Shown here piece after piece: positions 7,437 to 15,011 of a stretch of 18,437 nucleotides of DNA. The DNA is taken from contig DAOWAL010000005.1 of NCBI GenBank assembly GCA_030634615.1, forward strand, positions 1 through 18,437. The letters are read 5' to 3'. Under the pieces are notes generated by a model that was not told where the DNA came from, searched no databases, and saw nothing but the letters and a program-made list of their open reading frames with translations. Each line of letters begins with the position of its first letter. Within the stretch, counting starts at the first letter, position 1. This DNA is from Candidatus Aenigmatarchaeota archaeon (GTDB lineage Archaea; Aenigmatarchaeota; Aenigmatarchaeia; QMZP01; QMZT01). The position numbers and the translations under genes were made by a program.

Positions 7437-8521
7437 TTTTCTCCCTCCAGTATTTCACTCATATTATTTAGAAGTTCTTTCATGTCGTCCATTGTAGTAT
7501 CGCCCATATGAGCTATTCTGAATGTTTTATTTTTCAGTTCGCCATAACCATTACCTATTATCATTCCCTTGTCAACTAGTTTTGATATTAATTCATTGAC
7601 ATCTATTCCTTTGTTGTTCAATACTGTTGTCAAAGTATTTGATTCATACCCCTTCTCAGTAAACAACTCAAAACCGCTGTCAATCACCCATTTTCTTGTA
7701 AACTCGGCCATCTGAGCATGACGTTTAAATCTATTCTCCATTCCCTCATTTAACATTCTCTCGAGTTGTAAATTGAGTGCATAAATTTGTGAAATTGCAG
7801 GTGTTGACGGTGTTTGGTTTTTCTGACCATATTTCCTGAACCCCAAGAAATCAAAGTAATGCCCTCTGTTAGGAACACTTTCTGCTCTTTTGTATGCTTT
7901 TTCACTAACCGTGAAAATTGCAAGACCTGGTGGGAGTGCAAATGCTTTCTGAGTTCCTGCAAGACATACATCTATACCAAGTTTGTCAACTTCAAGCTTC
8001 ATGCCAGTCAACGAACTCACTGCATCAACCATGAAAACAACATCAGGGTATTTTTTAACAACCTCGGCTATTTCGTAAAGAGGACTTGCAACACCAGTAC
8101 TTGTTTCGTTGTTGACAAAAAGAAGTGAATCATATTCACCTGTTGAAAGTTTTTCATCTATCATTTCAGGTTTTATTGCTTTACCCCATTCGACTTCAAT
8201 CTTATCACATTCTTTTCCATTTTCTATCGCAACTTGGTACCACTTCTTTGAAAAAGCACCACAAACACACGCCAACGCTTTTTTCTTTATACAATTCCTG
8301 ACACACGCTTCAAAAACACCAGTTGCAGAAGATGCTGAAAGGTGAACATCGTTTTCTGTAAATAATATTTTTTTTAATTTTTCAACAGTTGAGGCGTGCA
8401 AATCTTGGTATGCTTTACTTCTGTGACCTATCATAGGTCTGCCCATTTCATCAAGTATTTCAGGGGAAACTTCAACTGGACCCGGTATGAATAATCTTAC
8501 ATGTTTTTTCCAACTATCCAC
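7433..8521 (-). CDS. Class V aminotransferase (serine-pyruvate/phosphoserine aminotransferase family)
   Basis: PLP enzyme of fold type I, alanine-glyoxylate/serine-pyruvate aminotransferase branch. The 362 residues begin with the family's FIPGPVEVSP (11-20) and MIGHRSKAY (30-38). NNETSTGV (137-144) follows, Asp166 in MVDAVSS should contact the pyridine nitrogen, and Lys192 in AGTQKAFALPPG should form the Schiff base. Since serA overlaps it directly downstream, the most likely job is converting 3-phosphohydroxypyruvate to phosphoserine, as class V enzymes do in some archaea; serine-glyoxylate or alanine-glyoxylate transamination is possible. The start codon is GTG, preceded by the Shine-Dalgarno-like GGTGAT at 8530-8525, and a TATA-like box sits 39 bp upstream, so this gene has a short leader unlike several neighbours. 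Family call is firm, substrate inferred. Confidence 0.8.
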   Translation of the reverse strand: MDSWKKHVRLFIPGPVEVSPEILDEMGRPMIGHRSKAYQDLHASTVEKLKKILFTENDVHLSASSATGVFEACVRNCIKKKALACVCGAFSKKWYQVAIENGKECDKIEVEWGKAIKPEMIDEKLSTGEYDSLLFVNNETSTGVASPLYEIAEVVKKYPDVVFMVDAVSSLTGMKLEVDKLGIDVCLAGTQKAFALPPGLAIFTVSEKAYKRAESVPNRGHYFDFLGFRKYGQKNQTPSTPAISQIYALNLQLERMLNEGMENRFKRHAQMAEFTRKWVIDSGFELFTEKGYESNTLTTVLNNKGIDVNELISKLVDKGMIIGNGYGELKNKTFRIAHMGDTTMDDMKELLNNMSEILEGEK

Positions 8522-8524
8522 AAT

Positions 8525-8530
8525 ATCACC
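8525..8530 (-). promoter_or_regulatory. Ribosome binding site GGTGAT before the GTG start
   Basis: On the minus strand GGTGAT ends three bases before the GTG at 8521. It complements the archaeal 16S 3' end (ATCACC part) and supports the non-ATG start. Most other unit-leading genes here look leaderless, so this site is notable. Confidence 0.5.
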
Positions 8531-8554
8531 ATATATTCATTTGATAAAGAATAT

Positions 8555-8564
8555 TATATTTAAA
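8555..8564 (-). promoter_or_regulatory. TATA-like box between the DUF1015 and aminotransferase genes
   Basis: Minus-strand TTTAAATATA, centred about 39 bp before the GTG start at 8521, which would give a leader of about 13 bases. The aminotransferase-serA pair may therefore have its own promoter in addition to any read-through from the DUF1015 gene. Confidence 0.4.
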
Positions 8565-8568
8565 AACA

Positions 8569-9888
8569 TTAAAAATTGTCTTCGCCGTTTTCAAATTTGT
8601 AAATAACAACCCCACTGTAAACTTTTGGGTAAAAACATGTAGATTTTTGTGGAACGATTTCGCCATTTTCACTGAGTTTTTGTATTGTTTCCATATCAGG
8701 AGGATTGACAAAAAATGCAATTTGGAAATCATCACGATTCACTTTTTCGACACACCTGTGTGCAAAATCGTGTATATCTTTAAAGTAATCAATTTTGCCC
8801 TGATCTTCTGGGTTTTTTATGTCTATGTCTAATAGTTTGTCGATAATGAAGGAATGTAATATATTGATGTCAAAATTGCACCATTCTTTTGAACAATGGT
8901 TTTGTTTTTCTAAGGATCTTTCGTTTTTCAAAGTGAGTATGTAAAGCGTGTTGTTGCCAACATACATTCCGAATGAATGCTTTCCATTTTCTTTCATCAT
9001 TCTTTTCATTTCTCTTGTTTTTTCTTTGTGATTTGAATCGTTAAATTTTATTTTTTCTACTGTAAAATCGTTCTCTATTTTTTTGAGAAGATTATCTTTA
9101 TCGAATTTTACGACATTTTTAACAAGTCTGTGAGTAGGGACTATAACAAGACCATCTTTTTTCATGTTTACAAACATCATTGAGACATGTTTTGCCAGTT
9201 CATCATCTGGTTTACTATTACTGTAATCAAGAGATGTATTGTATCTATGATGACCGTCAGCAATCAAAACCTTTGTATTTTTCATGTGGCTGGTTATTTT
9301 TTCTATTGTTTCTTCGTTGTCTATGACCCAAAGACGATGTCTTACACCCTCAAAATCAGTATAAACATCGAATTCAGGAGTCGTATTTTTTGCTTCTTCT
9401 AATATGTCATCTATATCACACTTATTGTCATTGTATAGAGAAAATATTAAACCAACATTTGATCGAGTTTTTTCTAAAAGTACTCGTCTGTTAATCATAG
9501 TATCGCTTAGTGTAAGCTCATGGGGATATATGTTTTTACCAAATTCCTCAATTTTAACTAGTGATATAAAACCGGTCCTGTCGATTGTTTCACCATCTTG
9601 TTCAAACTGCTGAGAATAAACATAGATGCAGTTTTTTTTATCTTTTATCAGATATCCCTTGTCTATCCATCTTTTGAATAATTTAACAGAATATTCATAC
9701 CTTTCACCATTTTCTGATGTATTGTTCATGTCACCCAGAATTAGTTTTAAGACATTGTGATTATCATCGGCAAGAAACATTCGTTTGTAATCTGTTTTTT
9801 TAATTTCATATGGAGGGAATATTGCTCTTCCCACATCAACTTTTTCATTGTCGTATCTATACCCCTTGAATGGTCTGATGTTAACCAT
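8569..9888 (-). CDS. DUF1015 family protein, probable serine-metabolism partner
   Basis: Recognised as DUF1015. From the ATG at 9888 it has 439 residues and the family landmarks in order: MVNIRPFKGYRY (1-12), FPPYE (24-28), YPHELTLSDT (121-130), RSNVGLIFSLY (142-152), IADGHHRYNTSLDY (209-222) and the C-terminal VPQKSTCFYPKVYSG (412-426). From memory, DUF1015 genes sit beside serA and serC in various bacteria, and here one lies 47 bp upstream of the aminotransferase-serA pair on the same strand. The DGHHR motif resembles that of the ParB/sulfiredoxin-like superfamily, which includes the archaeal serine kinase SerK; this similarity is only by motif and unproven. An in-frame ATG at 9909 would add seven residues; a TATA-like box about 25 bp before 9888 favours the shorter form. 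No signal peptide or membrane segment is seen. Confidence 0.82.
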   Translation of the reverse strand: MVNIRPFKGYRYDNEKVDVGRAIFPPYEIKKTDYKRMFLADDNHNVLKLILGDMNNTSENGERYEYSVKLFKRWIDKGYLIKDKKNCIYVYSQQFEQDGETIDRTGFISLVKIEEFGKNIYPHELTLSDTMINRRVLLEKTRSNVGLIFSLYNDNKCDIDDILEEAKNTTPEFDVYTDFEGVRHRLWVIDNEETIEKITSHMKNTKVLIADGHHRYNTSLDYSNSKPDDELAKHVSMMFVNMKKDGLVIVPTHRLVKNVVKFDKDNLLKKIENDFTVEKIKFNDSNHKEKTREMKRMMKENGKHSFGMYVGNNTLYILTLKNERSLEKQNHCSKEWCNFDINILHSFIIDKLLDIDIKNPEDQGKIDYFKDIHDFAHRCVEKVNRDDFQIAFFVNPPDMETIQKLSENGEIVPQKSTCFYPKVYSGVVIYKFENGEDNF

Positions 9889-9908
9889 ATTATGTCTTGG
9901 TCCCCTCA

Positions 9909-9917
9909 TTTAAATTA
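9909..9917 (-). promoter_or_regulatory. TATA-like box for the DUF1015 gene
   Basis: Minus-strand TAATTTAAA is centred about 25 bp upstream of the ATG at 9888. The position implies a leaderless message and lies between this gene and the end of the upstream mevalonate operon. Confidence 0.4.
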
Positions 9918-9932
9918 CTAGTAGCAACCAGC

Positions 9933-10337
9933 TTATTCTTGCCTGAACTTAAAACCATATAAAACAAGACCTGTGTTGCTCTCTGTTCTTATTCTTCTAA
10001 AACACGACTTTACTGCCATGCCAATTTTAATATCATCCGGTTCGCAATCGACTACTTGTGAAAGCACTTTCGCTCCTTCTTCAAGTTCTACTATTGCTAT
10101 TATATATGGAACATATTCCTTAAACCCTTCTGGCGGAACACGTATTACTGTAAATGAATGAACGTTTCCTTTACCAGAAAATATCATTTCTTTCATATGA
10201 CTGCCTCTTCGGCAGCTTGGGCATATTACCCTTTGTGGATAGTAGCTCTTTTTACAATGATCGCATACAGATCCCACTAACTGATATCTTTCTTTGAATC
10301 TTCTCCAATGAAACGGAACTGCGAATTCTTTTGTCAT
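9933..10337 (-). CDS. DUF35 Zn-ribbon/OB-fold protein, HMG-CoA synthase-thiolase complex partner
   Basis: Small acyl-CoA-associated scaffold protein of 134 residues. The N-terminal rubredoxin-like zinc ribbon has Cys25, Cys28, Cys39 and Cys42 (CDHC and CPSC pairs). An OB-fold follows from about residue 50, with NVHSFTVIRVPPEGF and the typical PYIIAIVELEEGAKVLSQVV. In archaea this family bridges acetoacetyl-CoA thiolase and HMG-CoA synthase in a complex that passes acetoacetyl-CoA directly between active sites; that is known for the family. Here its ATG comes one base after the thiolase gene ends, and it is the last gene of an HMG-CoA synthase, thiolase, DUF35 operon, which strongly suggests the same role. 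Confidence 0.88.
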   Translation of the reverse strand: MTKEFAVPFHWRRFKERYQLVGSVCDHCKKSYYPQRVICPSCRRGSHMKEMIFSGKGNVHSFTVIRVPPEGFKEYVPYIIAIVELEEGAKVLSQVVDCEPDDIKIGMAVKSCFRRIRTESNTGLVLYGFKFRQE

Positions 10338-10338
10338 T

Positions 10339-11520
10339 CTATCTATCCCTTGAAAGTATATGGACTGTTACAGTTGCACCAGACCCGCCAACATTATGAG
10401 CAAGTCCTATGTTAGCATTTTTAACCTGTCTTTTACCTGCTTCGCCATTTAATTGTGTAACAAGTTCTATGATTTGTGCAATACCTGTTGCACCAACTGG
10501 GTGACCCTTTGATTTAAGACCACCAGATGTGTTGACAGGTATTCGTCCACCAAGAGCAGTTTCGCCCTGCTCTATTAGTTTTCCACCATTTCCTTTTTTT
10601 GTAAAACCTAAATCTTCATATGCGCATATTTCAGCAATTGTGAAACAATCGTGAACTTCTGCGAAATCAATATCTTTAGATGATAATTTAGCCTGCCTGT
10701 ATGCTTCTTTTACAGCATGGACTGTTGCACCAAGCGTTGTTATGTCTTGTCTTGCAAACAAACTAAGAGTATCAGATGCCTGGGCAGATGCTTTTATGTA
10801 AATTGGTTTATCCGTGTGTTTTTTTGCAATATCGGCCGGAGCAAGTATTACAGTTGCTGCACCGTCTGTTATTGGAGAACAGTCCAAAAGTCTTAGTGGA
10901 TCTGCGACCATTGCAGACTTTTCAACATCTTCAACTGTTATTTTCCTTCTGTATTGGGCATAAGGATTGTGAAAACCGTTTTCATGATTTTTTACAGCAA
11001 CCATTGAAAGTTGTCTTCTCGTTGTGCCGTATTTATGCATGTGTCTTCTCGCTATGAGAGCGTATATACCCGGGAATGTTGCACCGAAATATGCTTCTGT
11101 TTCATAATCCATCGCACCGGCAAGTGCTGTTGTTGCTTGCGGTCCGTAAACATCTGTCATTTTTTCGACACCGCCGACTGCCACAAAATCGTGCATTCCA
11201 GAAGCAACTGCCATGTACCCTGTTCTCAAAGCAAGGCCACCTGATGAACAAGCACCTTCTGTTCTTATAGCAGGTGTTGGATTCATGCCAAGATAATCAG
11301 CAAGCAGAGCAGAACCGTGCTCCTGCCCTGTGAATAAACCACCGGACATATTTCCACCTACAATTAATTGTATGTCTTCTCCTGAAATACCGGCAGAGTC
11401 AACTGCTTTAACACCGGCCTGCACAGCAAGTTCCTTTAGACCAAGGTTCCAGTGTTCTCCAAATTTTGTTATACCTATGCCGATTATTGCTACTTCACGA
11501 ACCGGTTTTAATCCACTCAT
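10339..11520 (-). CDS. Acetyl-CoA C-acetyltransferase (acetoacetyl-CoA thiolase, archaeal type)
   Basis: Condenses two acetyl-CoA to acetoacetyl-CoA at the entry of the mevalonate pathway. The 393 residues carry the nucleophilic Cys91 in TEGACSSGGLA, His290 in EVHDCFTIAE, His340 in SKGHPVGATG and the C-terminal LAHNVGGSGATV with His375. This is the arrangement of the archaeal thiolase branch related to SCP-x thiolases rather than the bacterial biosynthetic type. The start overlaps the HMG-CoA synthase gene by 4 bp and the stop is one base from the DUF35 gene, so all three are almost certainly one transcript. The unfavourable thiolase equilibrium is thought to be pulled by channelling to HMG-CoA synthase in this complex (family knowledge). 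No truncation is visible. Confidence 0.92.
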   Translation of the reverse strand: MSGLKPVREVAIIGIGITKFGEHWNLGLKELAVQAGVKAVDSAGISGEDIQLIVGGNMSGGLFTGQEHGSALLADYLGMNPTPAIRTEGACSSGGLALRTGYMAVASGMHDFVAVGGVEKMTDVYGPQATTALAGAMDYETEAYFGATFPGIYALIARRHMHKYGTTRRQLSMVAVKNHENGFHNPYAQYRRKITVEDVEKSAMVADPLRLLDCSPITDGAATVILAPADIAKKHTDKPIYIKASAQASDTLSLFARQDITTLGATVHAVKEAYRQAKLSSKDIDFAEVHDCFTIAEICAYEDLGFTKKGNGGKLIEQGETALGGRIPVNTSGGLKSKGHPVGATGIAQIIELVTQLNGEAGKRQVKNANIGLAHNVGGSGATVTVHILSRDR

Positions 11521-12560
11521 TCGTCAACACCTTTTATTTTTCTTCTATATTTGATGTATTCAGCATAATCAATGTATTTTTTATTATCAATAAGTTTATC
11601 CAATGCGTTTTCTTTCTTTCGCTTCTTTTCTAATAAATCTGTGACTGTCATTGAAAATGAATCTGATCCGGCACCCGAACCGAATGATGTCAAAAGAATG
11701 TTATCACCTGATTTTGCGATATCAAGTACTCTTGAAAGTGCGATAAGTGTTGCCGCCGAATATGTGTTTCCTATGTTTGAAACGAGCAGGCCAGGAAGAA
11801 TTTTTTCTTTTGGTATACCAAGCATCTTTCCTGCGCTTAACGGGAATTTTGCATTTGGCTGATGGAATATTACATGATCAAAATCTTCAACTGTTTTTCC
11901 TGTTTTTTCAAGTAATCCTCTTGTTGCAGAAAGTGTGTGCTTAAAGTATGCCGGCTCACCAGTAAACCTTCCGCCGTGGCGTGGGAAGTCTTCACCCTCT
12001 CTTCTCCAAAAGTCAGGAGTATCTGTAGTGAATGAATATGTATCGTTTATTTCAACTATGATGTCCTTTTTGCCTATGATATATGCCCCGGCACCTGCCG
12101 CTGCAGTATATTCCAAAGCATCGCCAGGCCTACCCTGAGCAGTATCTGAACCTATCGCAAGTCCATATTTGATACTGTTCGAACCGACAAGACCCATACA
12201 CATTTGAATTCCTGCAGTTCCTGCTTTGCATGCAAACTCAAGGTCAGCTGCAGTTAGTTCAGGCGTTGCACCTATTGCTTCAGCAACAATTGAAGCTGTT
12301 GGCTTTACAACATAAGGATGACTTTCACTACCTACATATGCAGCACCTATTAACTGTGGATCAATTTCAGCAACAGAAAGTGCGCGCTTTGCTGCTTCTA
12401 CTGCCATAGTTGCAGAATCTTCGTCAGGACTTGGAACACTTTTTTCTGTTAAAAGTTTGCTTACACTTTCTGGATCTGTGCCCCATATTTTTGCTATATT
12501 TGCGGACTTTATTCTTTTTTGCGGTATATATGCCCCGTAACCAACAATTCCAACTTTCAT
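11517..12560 (-). CDS. Hydroxymethylglutaryl-CoA synthase (archaeal type)
   Basis: Forms 3-hydroxy-3-methylglutaryl-CoA from acetoacetyl-CoA and acetyl-CoA, committing carbon to isoprenoid lipids. The 347-residue protein has the catalytic residues of the family: Glu79 in VGSESHPYVVKP, Cys111 in EFACKAGTAG and His233 in IFHQPNAKFP. It also has the conserved RHGGRFTGEPAYFKH (194-208) and GSGAGSDSF near the C-terminus. The start MKVGIVGYGAYIP is canonical for archaeal HMG-CoA synthases and the length is normal. It is the first gene of the operon, with thiolase overlapping by 4 bp and DUF35 following. A TATA-like TTTATTAATATT on the minus strand lies about 27 bp before the ATG. HMG-CoA reductase is not in this window. 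Confidence 0.93.
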   Translation of the reverse strand: MKVGIVGYGAYIPQKRIKSANIAKIWGTDPESVSKLLTEKSVPSPDEDSATMAVEAAKRALSVAEIDPQLIGAAYVGSESHPYVVKPTASIVAEAIGATPELTAADLEFACKAGTAGIQMCMGLVGSNSIKYGLAIGSDTAQGRPGDALEYTAAAGAGAYIIGKKDIIVEINDTYSFTTDTPDFWRREGEDFPRHGGRFTGEPAYFKHTLSATRGLLEKTGKTVEDFDHVIFHQPNAKFPLSAGKMLGIPKEKILPGLLVSNIGNTYSAATLIALSRVLDIAKSGDNILLTSFGSGAGSDSFSMTVTDLLEKKRKKENALDKLIDNKKYIDYAEYIKYRRKIKGVDE

Positions 12561-12581
12561 AGTTAAACCCTAGAAAACCTG

Positions 12582-12593
12582 AATATTAATAAA
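12582..12593 (-). promoter_or_regulatory. TATA-like box for the HMG-CoA synthase operon
   Basis: Minus-strand TTTATTAATATT, centred about 27 bp before the ATG at 12560, predicts a leaderless or nearly leaderless operon message. A second TATA-like TTTAAAT at 12607-12613 is about 50 bp upstream and could give a longer leader. Confidence 0.35.
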
Positions 12594-12618
12594 GATTGTG
12601 GAAGCATTTAAATCTTTT

Positions 12619-12636
12619 AATTGTTCTTCGACAATT
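12619..12636. repeat. Inverted repeat in the HMG-CoA synthase/aglB divergent region
   Basis: AATTGT and ACAATT face each other across six bases (TCTTCG) in the middle of the 130-bp region between divergent units. It could be an operator half-site pair; six-base arms in AT-rich DNA can also arise by chance. Confidence 0.25.
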
Positions 12637-12660
12637 GTAGATTTTACGTGAAACTATATA

Positions 12661-12669
12661 ATTTAAATA
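12661..12669 (+). promoter_or_regulatory. TATA-like box for aglB
   Basis: ATTTAAATA is centred about 26 bp before the ATG at 12691, so the aglB message is probably leaderless. A second AT-rich block CTATATAA precedes it at about 12653-12660. Confidence 0.4.
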
Positions 12670-12683
12670 ATAGTTTACTATTA
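12668..12683. repeat. Perfect inverted repeat between TATA box and aglB start
   Basis: TAATAGT and ACTATTA are perfect inverted copies separated by TT. The element overlaps the downstream edge of the TATA-like box and ends seven bases before the ATG at 12691, a position where a bound repressor would block initiation in archaea. Regulation is inferred from position only. Confidence 0.35.
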
Positions 12684-12690
12684 ACCATTT

Positions 12691-15009
12691 ATGGAAAATA
12701 ATGAAAATGTAGTCAAATTTCTGAAAAAATATGGATGGATAATTCTTTTGATAATGATATTTTTGGCAGCACTATACATACGTTCATTACCTGGCCTAAA
12801 ACTTCAGGAACCAAGATTACAGGCAATAGATCCTTACTATTTTTTCAGAATGGGTGAATATATAATAGAAAATGGACATCTGCCGACAGATGATGGAATG
12901 GCTGGATGGGGCACAATTCCAGGTGGTCCTGACAGAACCCAGGATTTCCTTGTTGTACTTTGGATATATCCAATGTTGTATTTCATACTAAATCCATTAT
13001 TGGGTGTTTCTTGGTACTGGGTAGGCGTATGGGGACCAGCACTTTTTGGTGCTTTGCAGGTAATTTTTATATTTTTCTTAGCAAAGGAACTTTTTAACAG
13101 CAGGAAAATAGGTTTGATGTCTGCCATGTTTCTTTCATTTTTACCTGGTATACTTTACAGGGTTTCTGCAGGTTTCATAGAAAAAGAACCTGTTGCTGGC
13201 GGTATGATGATTCTTGGAATGTATTTCTTTGTTAAAGCATTCAAACAATACGAAATTTCTAAGGATTTTTCATGGCATCGACTTTTAATTCACCCGGTTT
13301 CTACGCTCATCGGAAAAATTAAAAAAGAAGACGAAACATTAATGATAATAAAAACAGCAATTTACGGAATTATTGCAGGTTTCACTTTTGCAATGATGGC
13401 AGGAACATGGGGCGGTGTCAGAATAGCACTTCTGATAATAGGAGTCTTTGTTGTGATATCGTTGTTGCTTGACAGATACCCAAAAGCACTTTTATTTGCC
13501 CACATTCCAATGTTAATAACCTTCTTCATATTTTCAAGAGCGTTTGCTGTTTCACCTAATATTACAGACATAGAATTTTTATCAAACATTGTTGCTGCAG
13601 GCCTTCTTTTCATAAGATACTTTTCCGAGAAGTTTAAAATTGTAGAGGAAAAATATCTTCCATATATTATCCCTGCCATATTTGTAATTGGATTGTTCAT
13701 TTTTGGAATTGTCGCGTATGTTAATGTTGAAATAGGGAGTTGGACAGCGTTTTATATAGAAAGGATATCATCACCAATGACAAGTGGTGTTATACCATCA
13801 ACTGTTGCAGAGTCTCAGTCTGCTGGTAACTTTTTAAGGAACACATTATCGACATTCGGAACTGAATATGCAGTGAGATCATATGGATTACCACCATTTA
13901 TGGTATATCTTTCCACGATTTACTTTGCAGCGCTTGGTATTCTTTTAATGGGTTACGAATTTGTAATGAAGAAAAGGAATCTTGAACATATTTTCATAAT
14001 GTTGTTTTTCGTTGCAGGAATGTTGCTCGCAACTGGTGCAATGAGGCTCACATTCGTGTTTGGTTATCCTGTTGCAATTGCAGCCGGTTACTTCATAATA
14101 AGAGGCGGAAGTTATGTAATGTTGTACACTAAAAAATTGCTCAATGAAAAGGGGCGACATTATCTAAAAATAATTGGAACAGTTTTTGTTGCAATTGTTG
14201 TGATAACTAATTTTTCAGCAGGTGTTGTTATGGGTAATAGCATAAACAGTTCACTTTCGGATGACTGGTATAATTCACTTATATGGTTGAAGGAAAACAC
14301 AGCAAAGGATGCAGTTATTCTGGAATGGTGGGATTTTGGTTGGTGGTTCCAATATGTCGGTGAGAAAATAACACTTGTCGACGGAGGTTACCACGATCAA
14401 AAACCGACACAGGATATTGCAAAATTTTATACAGAACCGTTGACAGACGACGGCCTGAACTTCCTGAAGAAATTTGGTGTAGATTATGTAATGGTTTCAC
14501 CGGATCTTATACCTAAGTTTGGAGCAATGTCAAAGATTGCCAACTGGGGTACAAAGGTGGATGTTCTGCCAACATTTAATATGGTAAACAGTTATCAAGA
14601 AGGTGACAAAACTCTTCTTGAATATTCTGGCGGGGGGCAAACCGTTCTCGTAGCGTACAGTGTTTCGGGGGAAGGCAATTCAACAACGCTCAGTAATATA
14701 ACAGCAATGATAAAGAGTCCGCAAGGACAGGCATTTGTAAGAGATGTGGGTGTCGGTAATCAGGTTATCAGAAACGACAGGCCAAATTCAATTCCTGGTA
14801 TGATATATTTTGCAGGGAATGTTGTGATATTTGCACCAGAAGCTGTTGAAGATTGTATGTTCGTGAGACTTTATCTATTCGATGGTGTTGGTTTAGAACC
14901 TTATTTCAATAAAGTATATGACGAGCAGGGAATGAAAATATACGAAGTACTTTATGAAAATTTCTCTCCTGAAATAACAGGTGATTACATATTAGCAGGA
15001 GACCGTTAA
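12691..15009 (+). CDS. aglB: Dolichyl-phosphooligosaccharide-protein glycotransferase (STT3/AglB)
   Basis: Catalytic oligosaccharyltransferase that moves a lipid-linked glycan onto Asn of N-X-S/T sequons outside the membrane. The 772 residues start with a membrane helix at about 16-32. Asp47 in AIDPYYFFRMGEY follows, matching the metal-binding Asp of external loop 1. IEKEP (163-167) sits at the place of the second acidic metal motif, and many membrane helices run to about residue 515, with TVAES (370-374) as a TIXE-like loop motif. The signature WWDFG is at 546-550, a variant of WWDYG, and DLIPKFGAMSKI (605-616) fits the DK/MI-type motif that reads the +2 Ser/Thr. About 220 residues follow WWDFG, so this is a short-type C-terminal domain. 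Its stop is two bases from a convergent GT4 gene for lipid-linked sugar transfer. Confidence 0.93.
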   Translation: MENNENVVKFLKKYGWIILLIMIFLAALYIRSLPGLKLQEPRLQAIDPYYFFRMGEYIIENGHLPTDDGMAGWGTIPGGPDRTQDFLVVLWIYPMLYFILNPLLGVSWYWVGVWGPALFGALQVIFIFFLAKELFNSRKIGLMSAMFLSFLPGILYRVSAGFIEKEPVAGGMMILGMYFFVKAFKQYEISKDFSWHRLLIHPVSTLIGKIKKEDETLMIIKTAIYGIIAGFTFAMMAGTWGGVRIALLIIGVFVVISLLLDRYPKALLFAHIPMLITFFIFSRAFAVSPNITDIEFLSNIVAAGLLFIRYFSEKFKIVEEKYLPYIIPAIFVIGLFIFGIVAYVNVEIGSWTAFYIERISSPMTSGVIPSTVAESQSAGNFLRNTLSTFGTEYAVRSYGLPPFMVYLSTIYFAALGILLMGYEFVMKKRNLEHIFIMLFFVAGMLLATGAMRLTFVFGYPVAIAAGYFIIRGGSYVMLYTKKLLNEKGRHYLKIIGTVFVAIVVITNFSAGVVMGNSINSSLSDDWYNSLIWLKENTAKDAVILEWWDFGWWFQYVGEKITLVDGGYHDQKPTQDIAKFYTEPLTDDGLNFLKKFGVDYVMVSPDLIPKFGAMSKIANWGTKVDVLPTFNMVNSYQEGDKTLLEYSGGGQTVLVAYSVSGEGNSTTLSNITAMIKSPQGQAFVRDVGVGNQVIRNDRPNSIPGMIYFAGNVVIFAPEAVEDCMFVRLYLFDGVGLEPYFNKVYDEQGMKIYEVLYENFSPEITGDYILAGDR

Positions 15010-15011
15010 TT

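Noticed and set aside
8526..8735. Small minus-strand open frame overlapping the DUF1015 3' end
   Set aside because: It lies in another frame of the DUF1015 gene and its protein is AT-driven low complexity with no start signal.
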